Positions 24,221 to 35,411 of a stretch of 64,000 nt of DNA are shown here, one piece after another. Under the pieces are notes generated by a model. That model was not told where the DNA came from. It did no database searches and saw only the letters and a program-made list of their open reading frames with translations. The stretch is from Holothuria scabra (Eukaryota; Echinodermata; Holothuroidea; Aspidochirotida; Holothuriidae). Positions within the stretch are counted from its first letter, which is position 1. The number at the start of each line of letters is the position of its first letter. The stretch covers positions 7,268,284 to 7,332,283 of the forward strand of contig CM074190.1 in NCBI GenBank assembly GCA_037179385.1. Direction: 5' to 3'. The position numbers were made by a program, and so were the translations under genes.

Positions 24221-24434
24221 TAAAACATATATAAATGTTGCATAATAAATGCAATAACCTTACTTCATAGACCTAACTTTCCTAGATATCTTGAAACCCC
24301 AAACTGAAGTCATCTGTACATAACATCTTTGTATTTTGTTTATTCTGAATATTGATTTTTCAAGTGCCCGAATTATGTTGGCAAAACCTTTATCTTTGCT
24401 TCACAATATTTTCATTGAAGGGAACTTGTCCCCC

Positions 24435-24570
24435 TGTTCCAGGATCGACGCCCTGCTATCATTTTAAGGGTTCCAAGGCCAGGAGGACTTCGTCATTTCG
24501 GGAACGAAGCTTCTTCTAAGGGAAGCAGAACTCCCGCTGAAGAAACCGCTTGGTTTACCCGCTCCATTAG
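24435..24570 (-). repeat. Dispersed repeat family 6, copy A (GGAGTTCTGCT type)
   Basis: In reverse complement it reads gggtaaaccaagcggtttct, then cgggagttctgcttccctta, then gaagcttcgttcccg. This follows the order seen at 38098-38180 (gaaaccaaacg, ggaggagttctgctccctta, aggagcttaacgtccc). Weaker versions occur near 43845-43895 and 50955-51015. The class is unknown and the ends are not resolved. Confidence 0.45.
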
Positions 24571-27500
24571 ACCTATTTGCCAAAGATTCGAGAGGACACC
24601 AAAAATTTTGAACCAAACAAATTTTATTTTCTAGCACGTCTCCTTAGTATATATACTTCAGATGCTAATCCACCACCCCATAACGAAGGTGGTCCCTTAC
24701 GATCGTGTAAACTTGTTTCGAAATGTGGTGACGACGTCCCGTTACTTTTCAGCATACGTGCAACGACCTGTAAAATCCATTTGGATTACTTTAAAAGGAC
24801 TACTAATTGTCAAAATGCAGCTGGAGTAATAAACCTAATGATGTGAAAGCTTGGAAAAATAAATCAAAATAAATAAAAACAGTATAAACTGTAATTTCGT
24901 GGATGTACAGTAACAATGGTCTGAAGAAACAATAAGAGAATATAACACAAAAGATGTAAAACAGCTTAAGGAACCTATTTTGTACAATTGAGGTGTAATA
25001 ATTGGGTGATAATGAGCATAAACATTTGTGTTTCTTTCCCACGGCTGGGGCTGCTCGTTATTCTGACGTGTAGAACCCCCGCACTTTTTGCGGTATTTAC
25101 TGAACTCTTTCTTCAAAAGGGAAGTATATAAATATTCCGACACCTATTAAAAACGCTGGAGATTTAAGAACTGCAAGCCTGGTGTTGTTGCCCACAGAGT
25201 CTTTACAGGATTCGGAACATTCTTCCTTTTATATATGACTATAAACATTACATTTATTTACTGGTTACATTTTAATTTTTAGTTTAAAAAATCGTCACCG
25301 AAACAGGGGGGTATGTCTTTCAATTTCAAAAGAGTAAATCGTTCAGCTTAATTAATAATACAAAGAGGCAGCGTTTTGTAAAAAATATTCACAGAAAATT
25401 GGCTTAACTACCACTACATTGATTTTTACCGATTTGATAAGGATTTTAGGTACGATCTAGGGAAAATTTATTCGGGTTGGCACTGGATCTCATTGTCGGT
25501 TAATAACACCATGTCACCAACAAACAGGCCCAAGTCCCCTCACCCATGATTTATCTCCCCTGGAAAGTTGGTTATTGACATTTTTTACACATTTCGTTGC
25601 CTCTAAAAAATTGCTCCCTTGAAAATTTTGGCTCCACTTGAGTTATCACGTCTGGCAACATATCAGTTCCAATATTTTAGAAATAAAATGAGAGGCACGG
25701 AACAAAGAGTATTCCCATCTTACTTCAAAGTTGTTACTACTCTTAACAACTGAACAAGCTTGTGGAAGTTCCAATAATTGTTTAATGAAGTTACTAGTAA
25801 ATGACTAATAGTGAACAACTCATGATGTTGATTTTAGTTGTTGCTATCATAATAAAACTTTACAATTAATGTCTTTCCTTTTTAACCTACAAGGTACAAT
25901 TGATTTTATGTTAATTGTATTCTTATATTAATTTTTATTTTTCATAATCGCTTTTGCTTTCCACCTTGACTTTATCTTCTGTATTTATTCCGCATGAATT
26001 TATTTTTGGTTGAGAAGTTGCCATACCTTGGGTGGGGTATAATGTGCATAAAGTGGAAGAAATTAACGTAACTAGTCTCGTAGAGATTCAATATGTTATA
26101 TTCGACTATATGCCTTAGATACATGTTTAGAGGCTATATAGAACCCCCTACCTCTATTCCTCCGTTTTGAGTGTTTTTCTATGATAGACTGCCTAAACAC
26201 ACTTTGCCTGAAACTCGTTTTTATCTCTCTTTTACGATCCTTTCGTACGAGATGTTTGAAGGCTCATGTTATAAGCTCTTACTCCGTGAAATTTTTCAAG
26301 CCTAGGTGAACTAATGTATTTCTAATTAAAACAAACTAAGTGACTTGAACAAGCCCAAATCGTTGTTCATCGCTCCATTTGTGCGACGATATCTTTGTTC
26401 CTGGGTGCTACATTTGCTTAAAGGAGAAGTTTTGAGCACATAATGAACCTATTTTATTCTTCGAAGAAACTTCAGTTAAAGAGGGTAGAAAAAACGTCAA
26501 GTTTTGAAATTTGAAAGTACGGTAATTAAAAAGCGTTTGATAATGCCCTTCAAATTTTGTACGATTTCGCTTTTCAAATATAGCGCTAAATGAACTTACC
26601 TTCAACGGTGCAGGCGTTAAACATAAAGTTGATATTCTCCTTGTCACACAGGCAGAATAACTGATACATCTTTAGTTATATCACAAAGCACAAAAACTAC
26701 GCACAAACTTCGTTTTCTACAGAATGATTGCACAAAATAATTTTCATGCTTTCACATTTCTATAGTCGATATATCTGACAATAATAATAAATAATATACT
26801 TACAGCAACAGGTGTACACTGTGTTTGTGAGTAATTATCCCCAACATGAGGGAAAAAAAACTTTTAATGACAAAATTTCCCTTCATAAACAGCAATGTAT
26901 TAACCTAACCAAACAATATTGCTGTAGGGTAAATGTCGAATATACGTCACACTACAGAAACAAGTCATAACTATATATGATAAAATCTATTCCTTTGAAA
27001 TGACCTAAATATATTAAAACACCTCCGGGGCAAAACTATCGACTGCGTGTCTGTCATGAAGAAGTGTAGGAATTAAATTTGCCCTTATATGGTAACTTTA
27101 GAGGTAAACAGAAACACCTAGGGATCGCTATCGGTGACGCCCTGAACATAACACTCAGAATATTTAAATTTGTCTTGAAGACAGTTTACGGGTGCTTTCT
27201 AAAATATTTACGAGCAGTCGTGAATCTGATACCGCGAACACTGGCCTGTACGTTTCTTTATGCTCGCTTTAACTCTAACTTGTAGTCGAGGTAAGTTTTC
27301 ACATTCTCTCAAAAGAATACTAAAGTAATTGATATCTCAAAATGTACAACATGATAGAAATGGCAACAGCCAGGACAACGTATACGTGTATGTGTTATAC
27401 GAGTAGAATGACATTTTGAACGCAGTATTGACGTCGGAGAAGAAATTCTTTTGAGTAATGAATATTATGCCTGAAATGACCTCACACGCACACATTTATT
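24571..27500. other. Long stretch with no gene seen
   Basis: About 2.9 kb, A+T-rich, open frames up to 102 codons without recognisable content. No tRNA boxes, TIR pairs or tandem arrays found. Confidence 0.5.
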
Positions 27501-27533
27501 AATATATATATATATATATACATATATATATAC

Positions 27534-27566
<33 letters not shown>

Positions 27567-27567
27567 A
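27501..27567 (+). repeat. (TA)n tract with CA/GT interruptions
   Basis: About 67 bp of TA units broken by three substitutions. It directly precedes the first SINE-like copy, whose left border atatataaatcaaattgg grows out of it. Confidence 0.9.
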
Positions 27568-27671
27568 ATCAAATTGGTAAAGCTGGAAAATCTGGCTGAG
27601 GTGAAAAAACGATGTTGACTCCACCGGGATTCGATTCCACCGGGATTTGTTCAAATAACAGATGAAGCAAC
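27568..27671 (-). mobile_element. SINE-like element, family 7, copy with deleted tRNA head
   Basis: Shares 60-70 bp with the copy at 27877-28040, from aaatcaaattggtaaagctg through tgactccaccgggattcga. It then jumps to ttgttcaaataacagatgaa, which in the other copy lies on the far side of the tRNA-like region. At the junction the words ttccaccgggat repeat the sequence just before it. This looks like a deletion with a locally copied filler, as expected from template switching. Confidence 0.7.
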
Positions 27672-27876
27672 TCGCAATTCACCTCCTGAGCAGGCGCCTA
27701 ATTTTTTGGAACAGCACTAGTTCTCGTTTGACGCAAGCCCTAACCAAAGATCAAAGTTGATGCCATCCAGCTGAACACAATTGTTTATTCGCCAGCGGAT
27801 CTCCGAAGAGATACAGAGACCTGTGAAAGCAGAGATGAAGTGAAAATAAACGCTGACGACAACTGCGTGGAATATA
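27672..27876. other. Spacer between the two SINE-like copies
   Basis: A 205-bp segment without internal repeats, richer in G+C than its surroundings. It could be the body of the same SINE family, in which case the two copies form a partial tandem dimer. A 78-codon minus-strand frame (27751-27987) starts in the second copy's tRNA head and reads through this spacer; it is a non-coding artefact. Confidence 0.45.
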
Positions 27877-28040
27877 TAAATCAAATTGGTAAAGCTGGAA
27901 AATCTGGCTGAGGTGAAAAAACGGTGTTGACTCCACCGGGATTCGAACTCGGGACCTCCCGCTTTCTAGTGCGGACGCTCTAACCACTGAGCCATGAAGC
28001 CAAGTTGGTTTGGACTTTGTTCAAATAACAGATGAAGCAA
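27877..28040 (-). mobile_element. SINE-like element, family 7, copy with intact tRNA-like head
   Basis: On the minus strand the element starts at about 28040 with ttgcttcatctgttatttga and a short leader. It enters a tRNA-like region (28001-27928), then a tail ending ccaatttgatttatatat, which merges into TA-rich DNA. The copy is flanked on its right by (TA)n (28041-28058), as copy 1 is on its left, suggesting a TA-rich target. Pol III promoter boxes are visible in the head. Confidence 0.75.
27928..28001 (-). pseudogene. tRNA-like head of the SINE (anticodon-position AGA)
   Basis: The 74 bases fold as a cloverleaf. The acceptor is GGCTTCA with TGGAGTC (7 pairs, two of them G-T), the D stem is GCTC/GAGC, the anticodon stem is TCCGC/GCGGG, and the T arm is CCGAG-TTCGAAT-CCCGG with one A-C mismatch. 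The A box tggctcagtgg and B box agttcgaatcc are good. The anticodon loop has 8 bases (ACTAGAAA), and AGA follows the conserved T, which would decode Ser. A Ser tRNA needs a long variable arm and here there are only 5 bases. I read it as a SINE promoter and not a working tRNA. Confidence 0.75.
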
Positions 28041-28055
28041 ATATATATATATATA

Positions 28056-28252
28056 TATTGAAAAGGTTGCAATAAGTTCTTACAACATAGCTTTACAGAA
28101 CTGTTTCGTAAGGGCCAATAATGTAGGTCCTCACTCCTCAGAAGCCTGAAGTAGACTTCAGGCTTCTGAGGAATGAGGACCTACATTATTGGCCCTTACG
28201 AAACAGTTCTGTAAAGCTATGTTGTAAGAACTTATTGCAACCTTTCAATATT
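28056..28252. repeat. Near-perfect long hairpin, about 97-bp arms, 2-bp centre
   Basis: The left arm (28056-28152, attgaaaaggttgcaataag onward) and right arm (28155-28252, ending cttattgcaacctttcaat) are complementary except for one substitution (cactcctc against cattcctc) and one A insertion. Only two bases separate the arms. The right arm ends in TATT and the left begins beside (TA)n. Such a structure would extrude as a cruciform and, if transcribed, give a long double-stranded RNA. It may be a young foldback element or an inverted duplication made during replication. Confidence 0.9.
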
Positions 28253-28325
28253 ACAGCTCCCTTCACAGGGTTGAGCACTTTACCATTGCCTGGTTGACAT
28301 AACTAACTTATTTTTACTATTACGG

Positions 28326-28513
<188 letters not shown>

Positions 28514-28573
28514 CAATGTAGGGTTTAAACTTTACATGAATAATAAGCAGCCTGTAGATTTGAGAGTTCTATT

Positions 28574-28890
28574 CAGTGACGGCGTCAGAATGTCAAAATC
28601 AAAATGGGGGGGGGGGGCAAACTAAGGGTAATGAATAGTGTTTGGAGCAGCGCGAAGCCGAGCCCAAAGCGTCCATTCCTGGGGGAGGGATCTAGGGGGA
28701 AAGACTTCCGAAGCTCTGGCGTACTGGTATATCTCTGGATGAAACATTTTGTATTTGGAGAGGTATGTTATTTATTTTTTCGGTTACCCGAAGTCCTAAC
28801 TACCAATTTTTGGGCAACTAGGGGCAATTGCAAATCTGAGGGGGAAAATTCCCCCTCTTACTCCACCCCTTCACCGCAGAGCCGCCAATG
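28574..28890 (+). mobile_element. Non-autonomous hAT-type MITE (317 bp)
   Basis: The left end is cagtgacggcgtca and the right end in reverse complement is cattggcggc, a degraded pair. The flanking 8-mers gttctatt (28566-28573) and gctctgtt (28891-28898) match at 6 of 8, with both differences being transitions, supporting an 8-bp target duplication. Inside are a 13-G run and a block (cgaagccgagcccaaagcgt, ggaaagacttccgaagctct) that resembles the element at 49310-49612. No transposase. Confidence 0.7.
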
Positions 28891-29089
28891 GCTCTGTTCC
28901 TTTTAAATAATCACATTCAGTGAGTTATCTTTTCATTCGTAAGTGGGATTAAGTCCTTTAAAACTCAAAAAACCTAATCGTCTTTCCTGACTCCATATTT
29001 GACATTTTTGGAAACAAGTTAATATACAAATAAATTTGAGACCAAGGAGCACCACAGTTTTAGTAAACGGAATGAGAAAAATAAAATGC

Positions 29090-29274
29090 CAGGGATGCCG
29101 TCGAATCCGGACAGTCCGAGACACAATTCCGGCAATTTTCATCTTTCAAAGACTTGGGTCCGAGTCCGGACTCGAGTCCTTGTAATTTCTCAAGAAGGAA
29201 AACTTCAACATCTCTGGCCGAGTCCTTCAAATTCTGAAAACACGAGTCCGAGTCCGGACTCGACTACAACCCTG
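29090..29274 (+). mobile_element. hAT-type MITE with GAGTCCGGACTC repeats (185 bp)
   Basis: The left end is cagggatgccgtcgaatccg and the reverse complement of the right end is cagggttgtagtcgagtccg. The flanks taaaatgc (29082-29089) and caaaacac (29275-29282) match at 5 of 8, all three differences being transitions. Both arms contain further copies of gagtccgagtccggactcg, a palindromic word, so internal pairing is strong. CAGGG tips with 8-bp duplications fit hAT. The short frames here are not genes. Confidence 0.7.
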
Positions 29275-29282
29275 CAAAACAC

Positions 29283-30994
29283 TGTTACATGATTTAAATT
29301 TAAAAGCGAATCACTGCCGTGGTATATTATTTTAAATCAGGATGACTGCAGTTTCCTTTCAAATGGATTCTTTTATCTTCAACCTAAAATTGAGAGAAGC
29401 TATACGTGAAGGTTGGGAAATCAATGCCATTGATCCTGCTTCCATCTTTACAGCTTATTCAATTGCTCATGTGTAAAATATTGAAGTTAACCTGCTGCAT
29501 GTGACATGTTTATTATACATTAATGGTATCATTGTCGTATAGAAATCAACTATATATGCTTGAAGATCTTGGTGAAAACTCCGTTCTTGTTTGAAAGTTT
29601 GCTAGTAAATGACTTGAATATTCAATTCATTCTATGACATTATCATTGTAAAAAAGACATCACAAATCATTGTGCAAACTACCATCGCTAAATAATGTTG
29701 AGTGGATACATCTTAACGTTAAATATGAAGTTGGAGCCTTGGCATTTATTTTTGAACCCCGAAACATAATATCTTTGACATTTATATTCTTAATGTACTC
29801 GGAGGATTACGGTATGGTCCACAGACCGAAAAAAGATGGCTTTCAGTATGCTTGCTATGCAGGTACTTCCACCACACTTATAAGAGACTAATCAGAAATA
29901 ATGTGGTTATACCTTGCATTTGCTATGCTCTAGGCCTGGCCTATATGCTTTTTGTCTATGTTTATATGCTTCTATGTTTACATATTTTATATTTGCCTTC
30001 CTTTTGGCCTTTGTTTGTTGTTTCTTCTTCCTTTTCGTTATTTGGAGGGGGTGTGTTTTTGTTGGTAATTTTTAAAATTTTTTTTTTTTGGTTTCCCGAA
30101 ATTAAGGGGATAACTATGTAGTCGTCCAAGTCTCACCTGGCAAGACAAGTGTAGCATCGTGCACTTAAGTGTTGGCATATAATATGGTATATCGATGTGC
30201 ATTGGTACCCAAGTGCTACGTAACTTTATGGAGAGAACTGCATATTGAACACTGTCTAAAGCCCAAATCCTCTTCAGCAAATATTGCTTTTGATGAGCCG
30301 AGCCAGACGACATCATATTTAATGTAGTCGACTCTTTTTTTCTACAACAAAGTAGTATTTATTCGAAATTTTAAAAACCCGAAACTACTTCTCCTATTTG
30401 ATTTAATGCAATTTTATATTGATTAGAATTTGACTGCATTCTTCAAACTTGAACGAACGATATAACTTTTGACTAACGATTTTTTTTAAAACTCCTTTAT
30501 GATGCATCTAACCTTAACAGCTTAATTCGGCATTGAGTTATGTAATAAGTAGCCATATCCAGTTTCATATGAGATTCAGAAGCATGGAAACCGAGAAAAA
30601 ACTGACAGAACAAAGGCGAACGTTAAAGCAGTTTTGAAGAGACATTCCCTCTGCAGTTATCAGGTTATTTAATATCTCTTGTGAAAATGTATCATGATAA
30701 TTCAGTTTCGATTTTACCCTGAAATGGATCTACAATTATAAGGTAATGTTTTCATGACCTACTTTGATTCACGTTTGCGTAACATTTTCACTGCATTTCA
30801 AGTCTAACGTACATGTACATTTTGACTTTTTCCAAGATAAACGCATGTGTGTACAAACACAAACACATACATGTATACAGATGAAGCTGAGCCTACTCAA
30901 GTCAACTGGCTTGATTGTTGTAATTGCAGCCTGAAGTTACCAAATCATATTCTCTCATAAATTGAGACTGTGCCGGTTGCATTGTTACGGGGAA
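29283..30994. other. No gene or clear repeat seen
   Basis: A+T-rich, with a pyrimidine-rich patch at 29990-30090 that gives a hydrophobic 89-codon frame without family resemblance. No element ends found. Confidence 0.45.
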
Positions 30995-31095
30995 ATGTAG
31001 GTGAATTATAACAGGAGACTGTCCTGGTTCGTGATTGGATACAGAGGATTCTGTGACAATATTTTTCTCCTCAATTGTGAAGTTTAGTAGGAGCT
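30995..31095 (+). repeat. Dispersed repeat family 8, copy A
   Basis: Matches 46450-46545 over about 90 bp. The shared words are gtgattgg, then tgtgacaatatttttctcct, then gtgaaRttta(c/g)tag. It lies directly beside the SINE tail at 31112, so it might be an older part of the same insertion or a preferred target. The class is unknown. Confidence 0.5.
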
Positions 31096-31111
31096 ATTCA
31101 GTTAATTAGTT

Positions 31112-31343
31112 ACGTGGAGTTGTTTAACGGCCCAGTTACTAACCTATTGGTTCAAGTCGAGCCGGACACGGCCTTTTTTCCAGTTGTGGCTCACTGGTTT
31201 GTTTTCTCTACTACATTGCTACCTCTGCCATTGTTTGCGCTAAACACCTAAAAATGACAGTAGGTTTCAGTTTTAAAGTGCTCGGTAGACCCAGCCAGGG
31301 CTCAAACTCCAGAAGTTAACAAAGTAACTGTTTGGTTAACCCT
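31112..31343 (-). mobile_element. tRNA-derived SINE, family 3, copy B
   Basis: On the minus strand the head reads agggttaaccaaacagttac, then ggagtttgagccctgg (B-box region) and ctgggtctaccgagcac. The tail reads gtccggctcgacttgaacca, then ataggttagtaactgggccg. The order and spacing match the copy at 15040-15285 and, for the tail, 23735-23830. The A box is degraded. No coding capacity. Confidence 0.7.
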
Positions 31344-31924
31344 TAAAATGCAATATTGACCAAGCGTACAATAAAAAATATGCGTCGAGGAGAAGCAAAA
31401 CTGCAAAAATTGTGAGATTTAGCTATTGCTTCAAAATAAGTTTGTGGCTACTGTTCTTTTCATTTAAATTAACGTCCCAGGTGTGATACATATCACCTAT
31501 TTATACACACCCAGACAGCTCTAAACGTTCTTGTCGAATTCCATCTAGTCTCAAGCTGGCATGTTTACCTTGAGAAGTGTGCCACCACAGTATTACTTAA
31601 CAAGTCTGCCATGCCCCCTCTGCAATGTTGCGTCAAATTTTTTGAAGCTGTGTTAAGGCCATCACGCAACGTCATACAGATTATTCTGAGTGGTGCTTTG
31701 AGTTACAAAGTTTTCCCACAACCGCCTCTTTATCGTTGTGAACACTTACACTACTGCATGTAGAGTGTTATAATGAGAGGTTTTAGATGGCACATATATT
31801 GCACATATATCGAGGATATGAACACCGGTTATTTTACTCACATATAGAGAGTTCTTTCTTGGGGTGCGAGAGGAGCTCTAATCTCTCTTATGTGCACACC
31901 CTAACAGGTGTTTAGGAATTCAAA

Positions 31925-32150
31925 GTTTTTAGTAAACACTTTTTGTCAAACTTTTTGAACGTATACAGATGCTAAACAAGCGTGTCTTATTCCTATATAT
32001 TTCGTTTTAAAATACGTTTAATTGTTAAACATTTAGTGTGTCATTGCTAAACATGTTTACAATATAAACGTATTTACAAAGTGTGGACAAAATAAATGTC
32101 TCATTGTTAAACACGTACTTTAGAGTATGAGAGACAACCTGTCATTATTC
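31925..32150 (+). repeat. Dispersed repeat family 5, copy B (CTAAAC type)
   Basis: The clearest copy of this family. It reads acgtttaattgttaaacatt, then attgctaaacatgtttacaa, tataaacgtatttacaaagt and caaaataaatgtctcattgt. Copies at 11041-11250 and 56757-56890 follow the same order. Confidence 0.65.
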
Positions 32151-32276
32151 TAGCCAAGAAAACTGACAAGTACTAATAATTTTATGCATTTTAGAGCATA
32201 TAGAATAACCTAAAAACCTCACACTTCTTGTTATTTTCCTTAACTTTTCAATTGTGCTTTAAAATTACACTAGGTA

Positions 32277-32490
32277 TACACTCTAAAAAATATTTGAACG
32301 ATTTTGTTTAAAAATTAGGATACTCACGAAAATGAGTATTTTTACTCGAAATAAGTGAGTACTTTAACTAGATTTGTGCAAAATTTTACACAAATTGAGT
32401 TGAAGTACTCACTTATTTCGAGTAGAAATACTCATTTTCGTGAGTATCCTAATTATTAAACAAAATCGTTTAAATATTTTTTAGAGTGTA
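32277..32490. mobile_element. Foldback MITE with about 100-bp TIRs (214 bp)
   Basis: Almost the whole element is an inverted repeat. The left arm begins tacactctaaaaaatatttg and the right arm ends aaatattttttagagtgta. The arms run inward for about 100 bp (tactcacgaaaatgagtatt and its complement are easy to see) and leave a centre of about 10 bp at 32379-32388. Mismatches are few. TA at both ends suggests a TA target duplication (Tc1/mariner-like), an inference from the tips alone. The only copy in the window. Confidence 0.85.
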
Positions 32491-34068
32491 GGCTTGCAAT
32501 GAGAAAGCAATGTTATGCAGGTATTTCATTCTTCATTCATTGACAAGTAAAGAAGCTTTCATTTCTGCAATTAAAACACGTTAAGATGCCATTGCAACTA
32601 AATTACTCTAAAGGTGCTGGTATCGGATTCACTTCTGCAGGTTACGATATGATTCGTGATAAATACTTAGCGATGAATACCGACATTTTAAAACAATCGG
32701 TTATCCACATATTAATTAAAAAACGTCTGACCTTCGTGACCTTTAGCTGGAAGTGACGAAACACTGGATGAATCAAATGCCTCAACCTAATCTATTCTCT
32801 TGCCTGTTACCTTTTTTAAAAGCTCTGGTATTAAACGTATTTTTTTCACATCTCGTAAACTCCTTTGCATTCAGTACCCACCTTGAGTTGTTTAAAACAA
32901 CCTTTTTTACATGGAAAAATTTCAACATCGATTTTGAGCTTCGGACCTTTTAAAAACAACAGCCGTGATGCGCATGTCAATGCCACCTGCTAAGTGTGAG
33001 TGGTTTTAACAGTTAATTCGCAACTTAATGATACAAAAGTGAAGGTTTACCCCAACGTGCTACGTACACGGATAGGTGTTGTTTCCAATATCTTCTAACA
33101 CATATTGTCTTAGCTGTAGACTTATTGATATGCAAGCTCGTTTCGGTGGACGTTACTAACAGTCCTTGAATAATTCAGCCGTGTATTCAGTCTCTCGAAA
33201 AGTTCTCTTGTCGAGCAGTAATTGCTATTATCTAGTCTTTTGGCATCAAGACAGACCGTCAAATTGTAGTTCTTCGTAACCTACTTTAACCTACTTTACA
33301 ATGTGATCCACATCGTTCAGGATCACACTCTTCGATAATTGTAAAAACTGTGTCGCGGGGTCAATTTAACCTTTTAATTTATTACACGTTTAAAAAAATA
33401 AATTTATTTTGAATCTGCGGTTTATTATTATCATTAAATGAGGATAAAAAATAGCAACAATAAGAAATACCCTAGTTTGAATCCCCAGACGGAAAAATAG
33501 CTCGCAGTGGTGCGAACGTTTAAATAAATTCCAGAGTGTATACGGACTTAATTAATCTAATCCCTTGATGCACAAGAAAAAAACTAATAGTTTTGTCTAT
33601 AACATGTTAACTGTTTATAAATCTGTCCTACCCTGGGACCCTGATTTTTGTTTAGATTAGTTCCTATCGTGTATACTCTTTATAGATCACACGTGGAAAA
33701 CATAACATTTTATTTACACAAGCTTGAAGGAAATTACTTCAGTGTTACTGACCTTCCCGAACAAAAATTCAGAAACAAAAATGTACTTTGACCTTTAAAC
33801 GAATTGTTTTTTTTTTTTTTAATTTTGACTTTATCTCAAGACCAGTTGTCAAAAAATGATACCACGTTCGGTTGCCCTGAGATATTTCAACTTACTTTGC
33901 TTATGTGATCTATGATTTTTAACAGATGGTTTAGTTTAATTCACAAACTAGATGATTCTGTTAAATTTAAAGGGTAACGGGAAGTGGCCCATGCTGGAAA
34001 CAACAGCAAATTCGCATTAGTTTATTCGTATAGTATAGTATCTTTTATATACACTCATATGTTGGAAC
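32491..34068. other. No gene seen; small hairpin
   Basis: Unique-looking A+T-rich sequence. At 33302-33328 gtgatcc and ggatcac form a small hairpin, and nearby acctactttaacctacttta is a 10-bp tandem pair. A T-run lies at 33808-33820. Confidence 0.45.
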
Positions 34069-34370
34069 TTAAAGGCCCAATTCTCTCACCCCAAACATTG
34101 CCAATTCTCCTAACCTTCTCACTTCAGCCCCTCCCACAATTATCTGAAATTCATCCTCTTCCAGACACAATCTCAGTTTATTGCTTCAGGGTGAGTATTG
34201 AAAAGCTAAATGTGTACTGTCAAAGCACTTTCAGTACAGTTGATGTGTAATACAAGCTTTGTCACTTTTCATTGTTTCAATTAGTTGTCAATCGCAGAGC
34301 TGAGGCAATTGAGAATTTCGGTAAACCCGTGCCAAAATTGTAGTTTGGGGTGAGAGGATTGGTCCTTTAA
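34069..34370 (+). mobile_element. TTAA-bounded MITE, family 9, copy A (302 bp)
   Basis: The left end reads ttaaaggcccaattctctca and continues ccccaaac; the right end in reverse complement reads ttaaaggaccaatcctctca and continues ccccaaac. The TIR is therefore about 28 bp with two mismatches, and TTAA lies at each outer edge. Diagnostic inner words are tcatcctcttccagacacaa, then agcactttcagtacag and gaggcaattgagaatttcgg. Copies at 35103, 37191, 47506, 52038 and 57260 share them. No transposase. TTAA could be a piggyBac-like target, but the tips lack CCC. Confidence 0.85.
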
Positions 34371-35102
34371 ATATCACAGCTACATTGAAGCAATAGGTTA
34401 TTCATCGTGATTGCACATCTCAATATCACTTATATTGTCATATTGATCCTCAAGAGCAATTCATGAAAATTGGCGTTCCCCTTTAAAGCACTACAGTGGA
34501 AGGCGTTCTGATAGAAAAATATTTCTATCCCCTCATGCGCCAATATGGAGTTTTATATATACAACTCCAGAGACAGTGTGTATGTATGTTTTTAGCAAGT
34601 GTCTTTTTTTTGAGCAGCGAGCTGTATGACAAATTTCTTGTTCAGTCGGTGGCTTGGAAAGCTGAGGACCTGAGAATACAGAGTCCACTATGCGGGTTAA
34701 AAGTCTCTCTTAGAAGTCTCTTAAATTCATGAAAACTTTAAAAGCACACTTGGTGTAAACAGGATAAAAAAATGTTGCAAAACTCAACAATAAATCTCAT
34801 CTTCTCTCTTTATTTTGGAGGACATTTTGAGTTAACCAATAGATCGTTGAACTTATACTGAATGAAAACTGGTCGATGACGGGACAATTTGCGATGTCAA
34901 ACCACTGCTCTCTCTCTCTGCTTCAGTTGTTCAATAAGAATAACACAAGTTATCCGTCATCAAATATTTCTATAGTGAAGTCACTTTATGAGTTTAACAA
35001 CCAAAACCCAGGACTGAGCAAGCTACTTAGACGAGAGTTGGACCAATTGAATGGCATTTCTAGTCTCTCTTGTTATTTTAAAGTTTTAAGTTAAAGTGCA
35101 AT

Positions 35103-35411
35103 TTAAAGGCACCGTATTTCATTCCCACCGAAAGTACAACTTTTGTGGTAGTCTACAGAAATTCTCAAGTGGGAAAAGCTCTTTGATTTACAGCAAGTCC
35201 AAAAGTGCAGAGTACTGTAGCTCATTTTTCACAGCATGTACTGTACTGAAAGTGGTTTCATTAGAATTGGGGTCTTGTATACTTTCACCGAAGCAAAAAA
35301 CTGAGATTGTATCTGGATAAGGATGAGTTTTAGACAGTTGTGGGTGGGGGCCTGAGTAAGGAGGTAATAGGAGAATTGGAACTGTTTGTTTCGGAGAGGG
35401 TTAGCCTTTAA
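35103..35411 (-). mobile_element. TTAA-bounded MITE, family 9, copy B (309 bp)
   Basis: Inverted relative to copy A. The inner words on the plus strand (gtactgtactgaaagtggtt, ctgagattgtatctggataa, gttgtgggtgggggcctgag) are reverse complements of those in copy A. The left edge is ttaaaggcaccgtatttcat and the right edge gttagcctttaa, so TTAA is kept on both sides although the TIRs have decayed. A 99-codon minus-strand frame over it (35229-35528) is a by-product. Confidence 0.8.

Noticed and set aside
23895..24254. 119-codon Cys/Val/Arg-rich frame, minus strand
   Set aside because: Much of it is generated by the CA-rich low-complexity tract at 24149-24220.
27751..27987. Minus-strand frame beginning with a Val-Arg-Ala-Ser-Ala-like peptide and an Arg-rich stretch
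   Set aside because: This is the translated tRNA-like head of the SINE, a familiar artefact, and it runs on into the spacer.
27928..28001. Functional tRNA-Ser gene
   Set aside because: An 8-base anticodon loop, no long variable arm, and a second partial copy of its surroundings nearby point to a SINE head.
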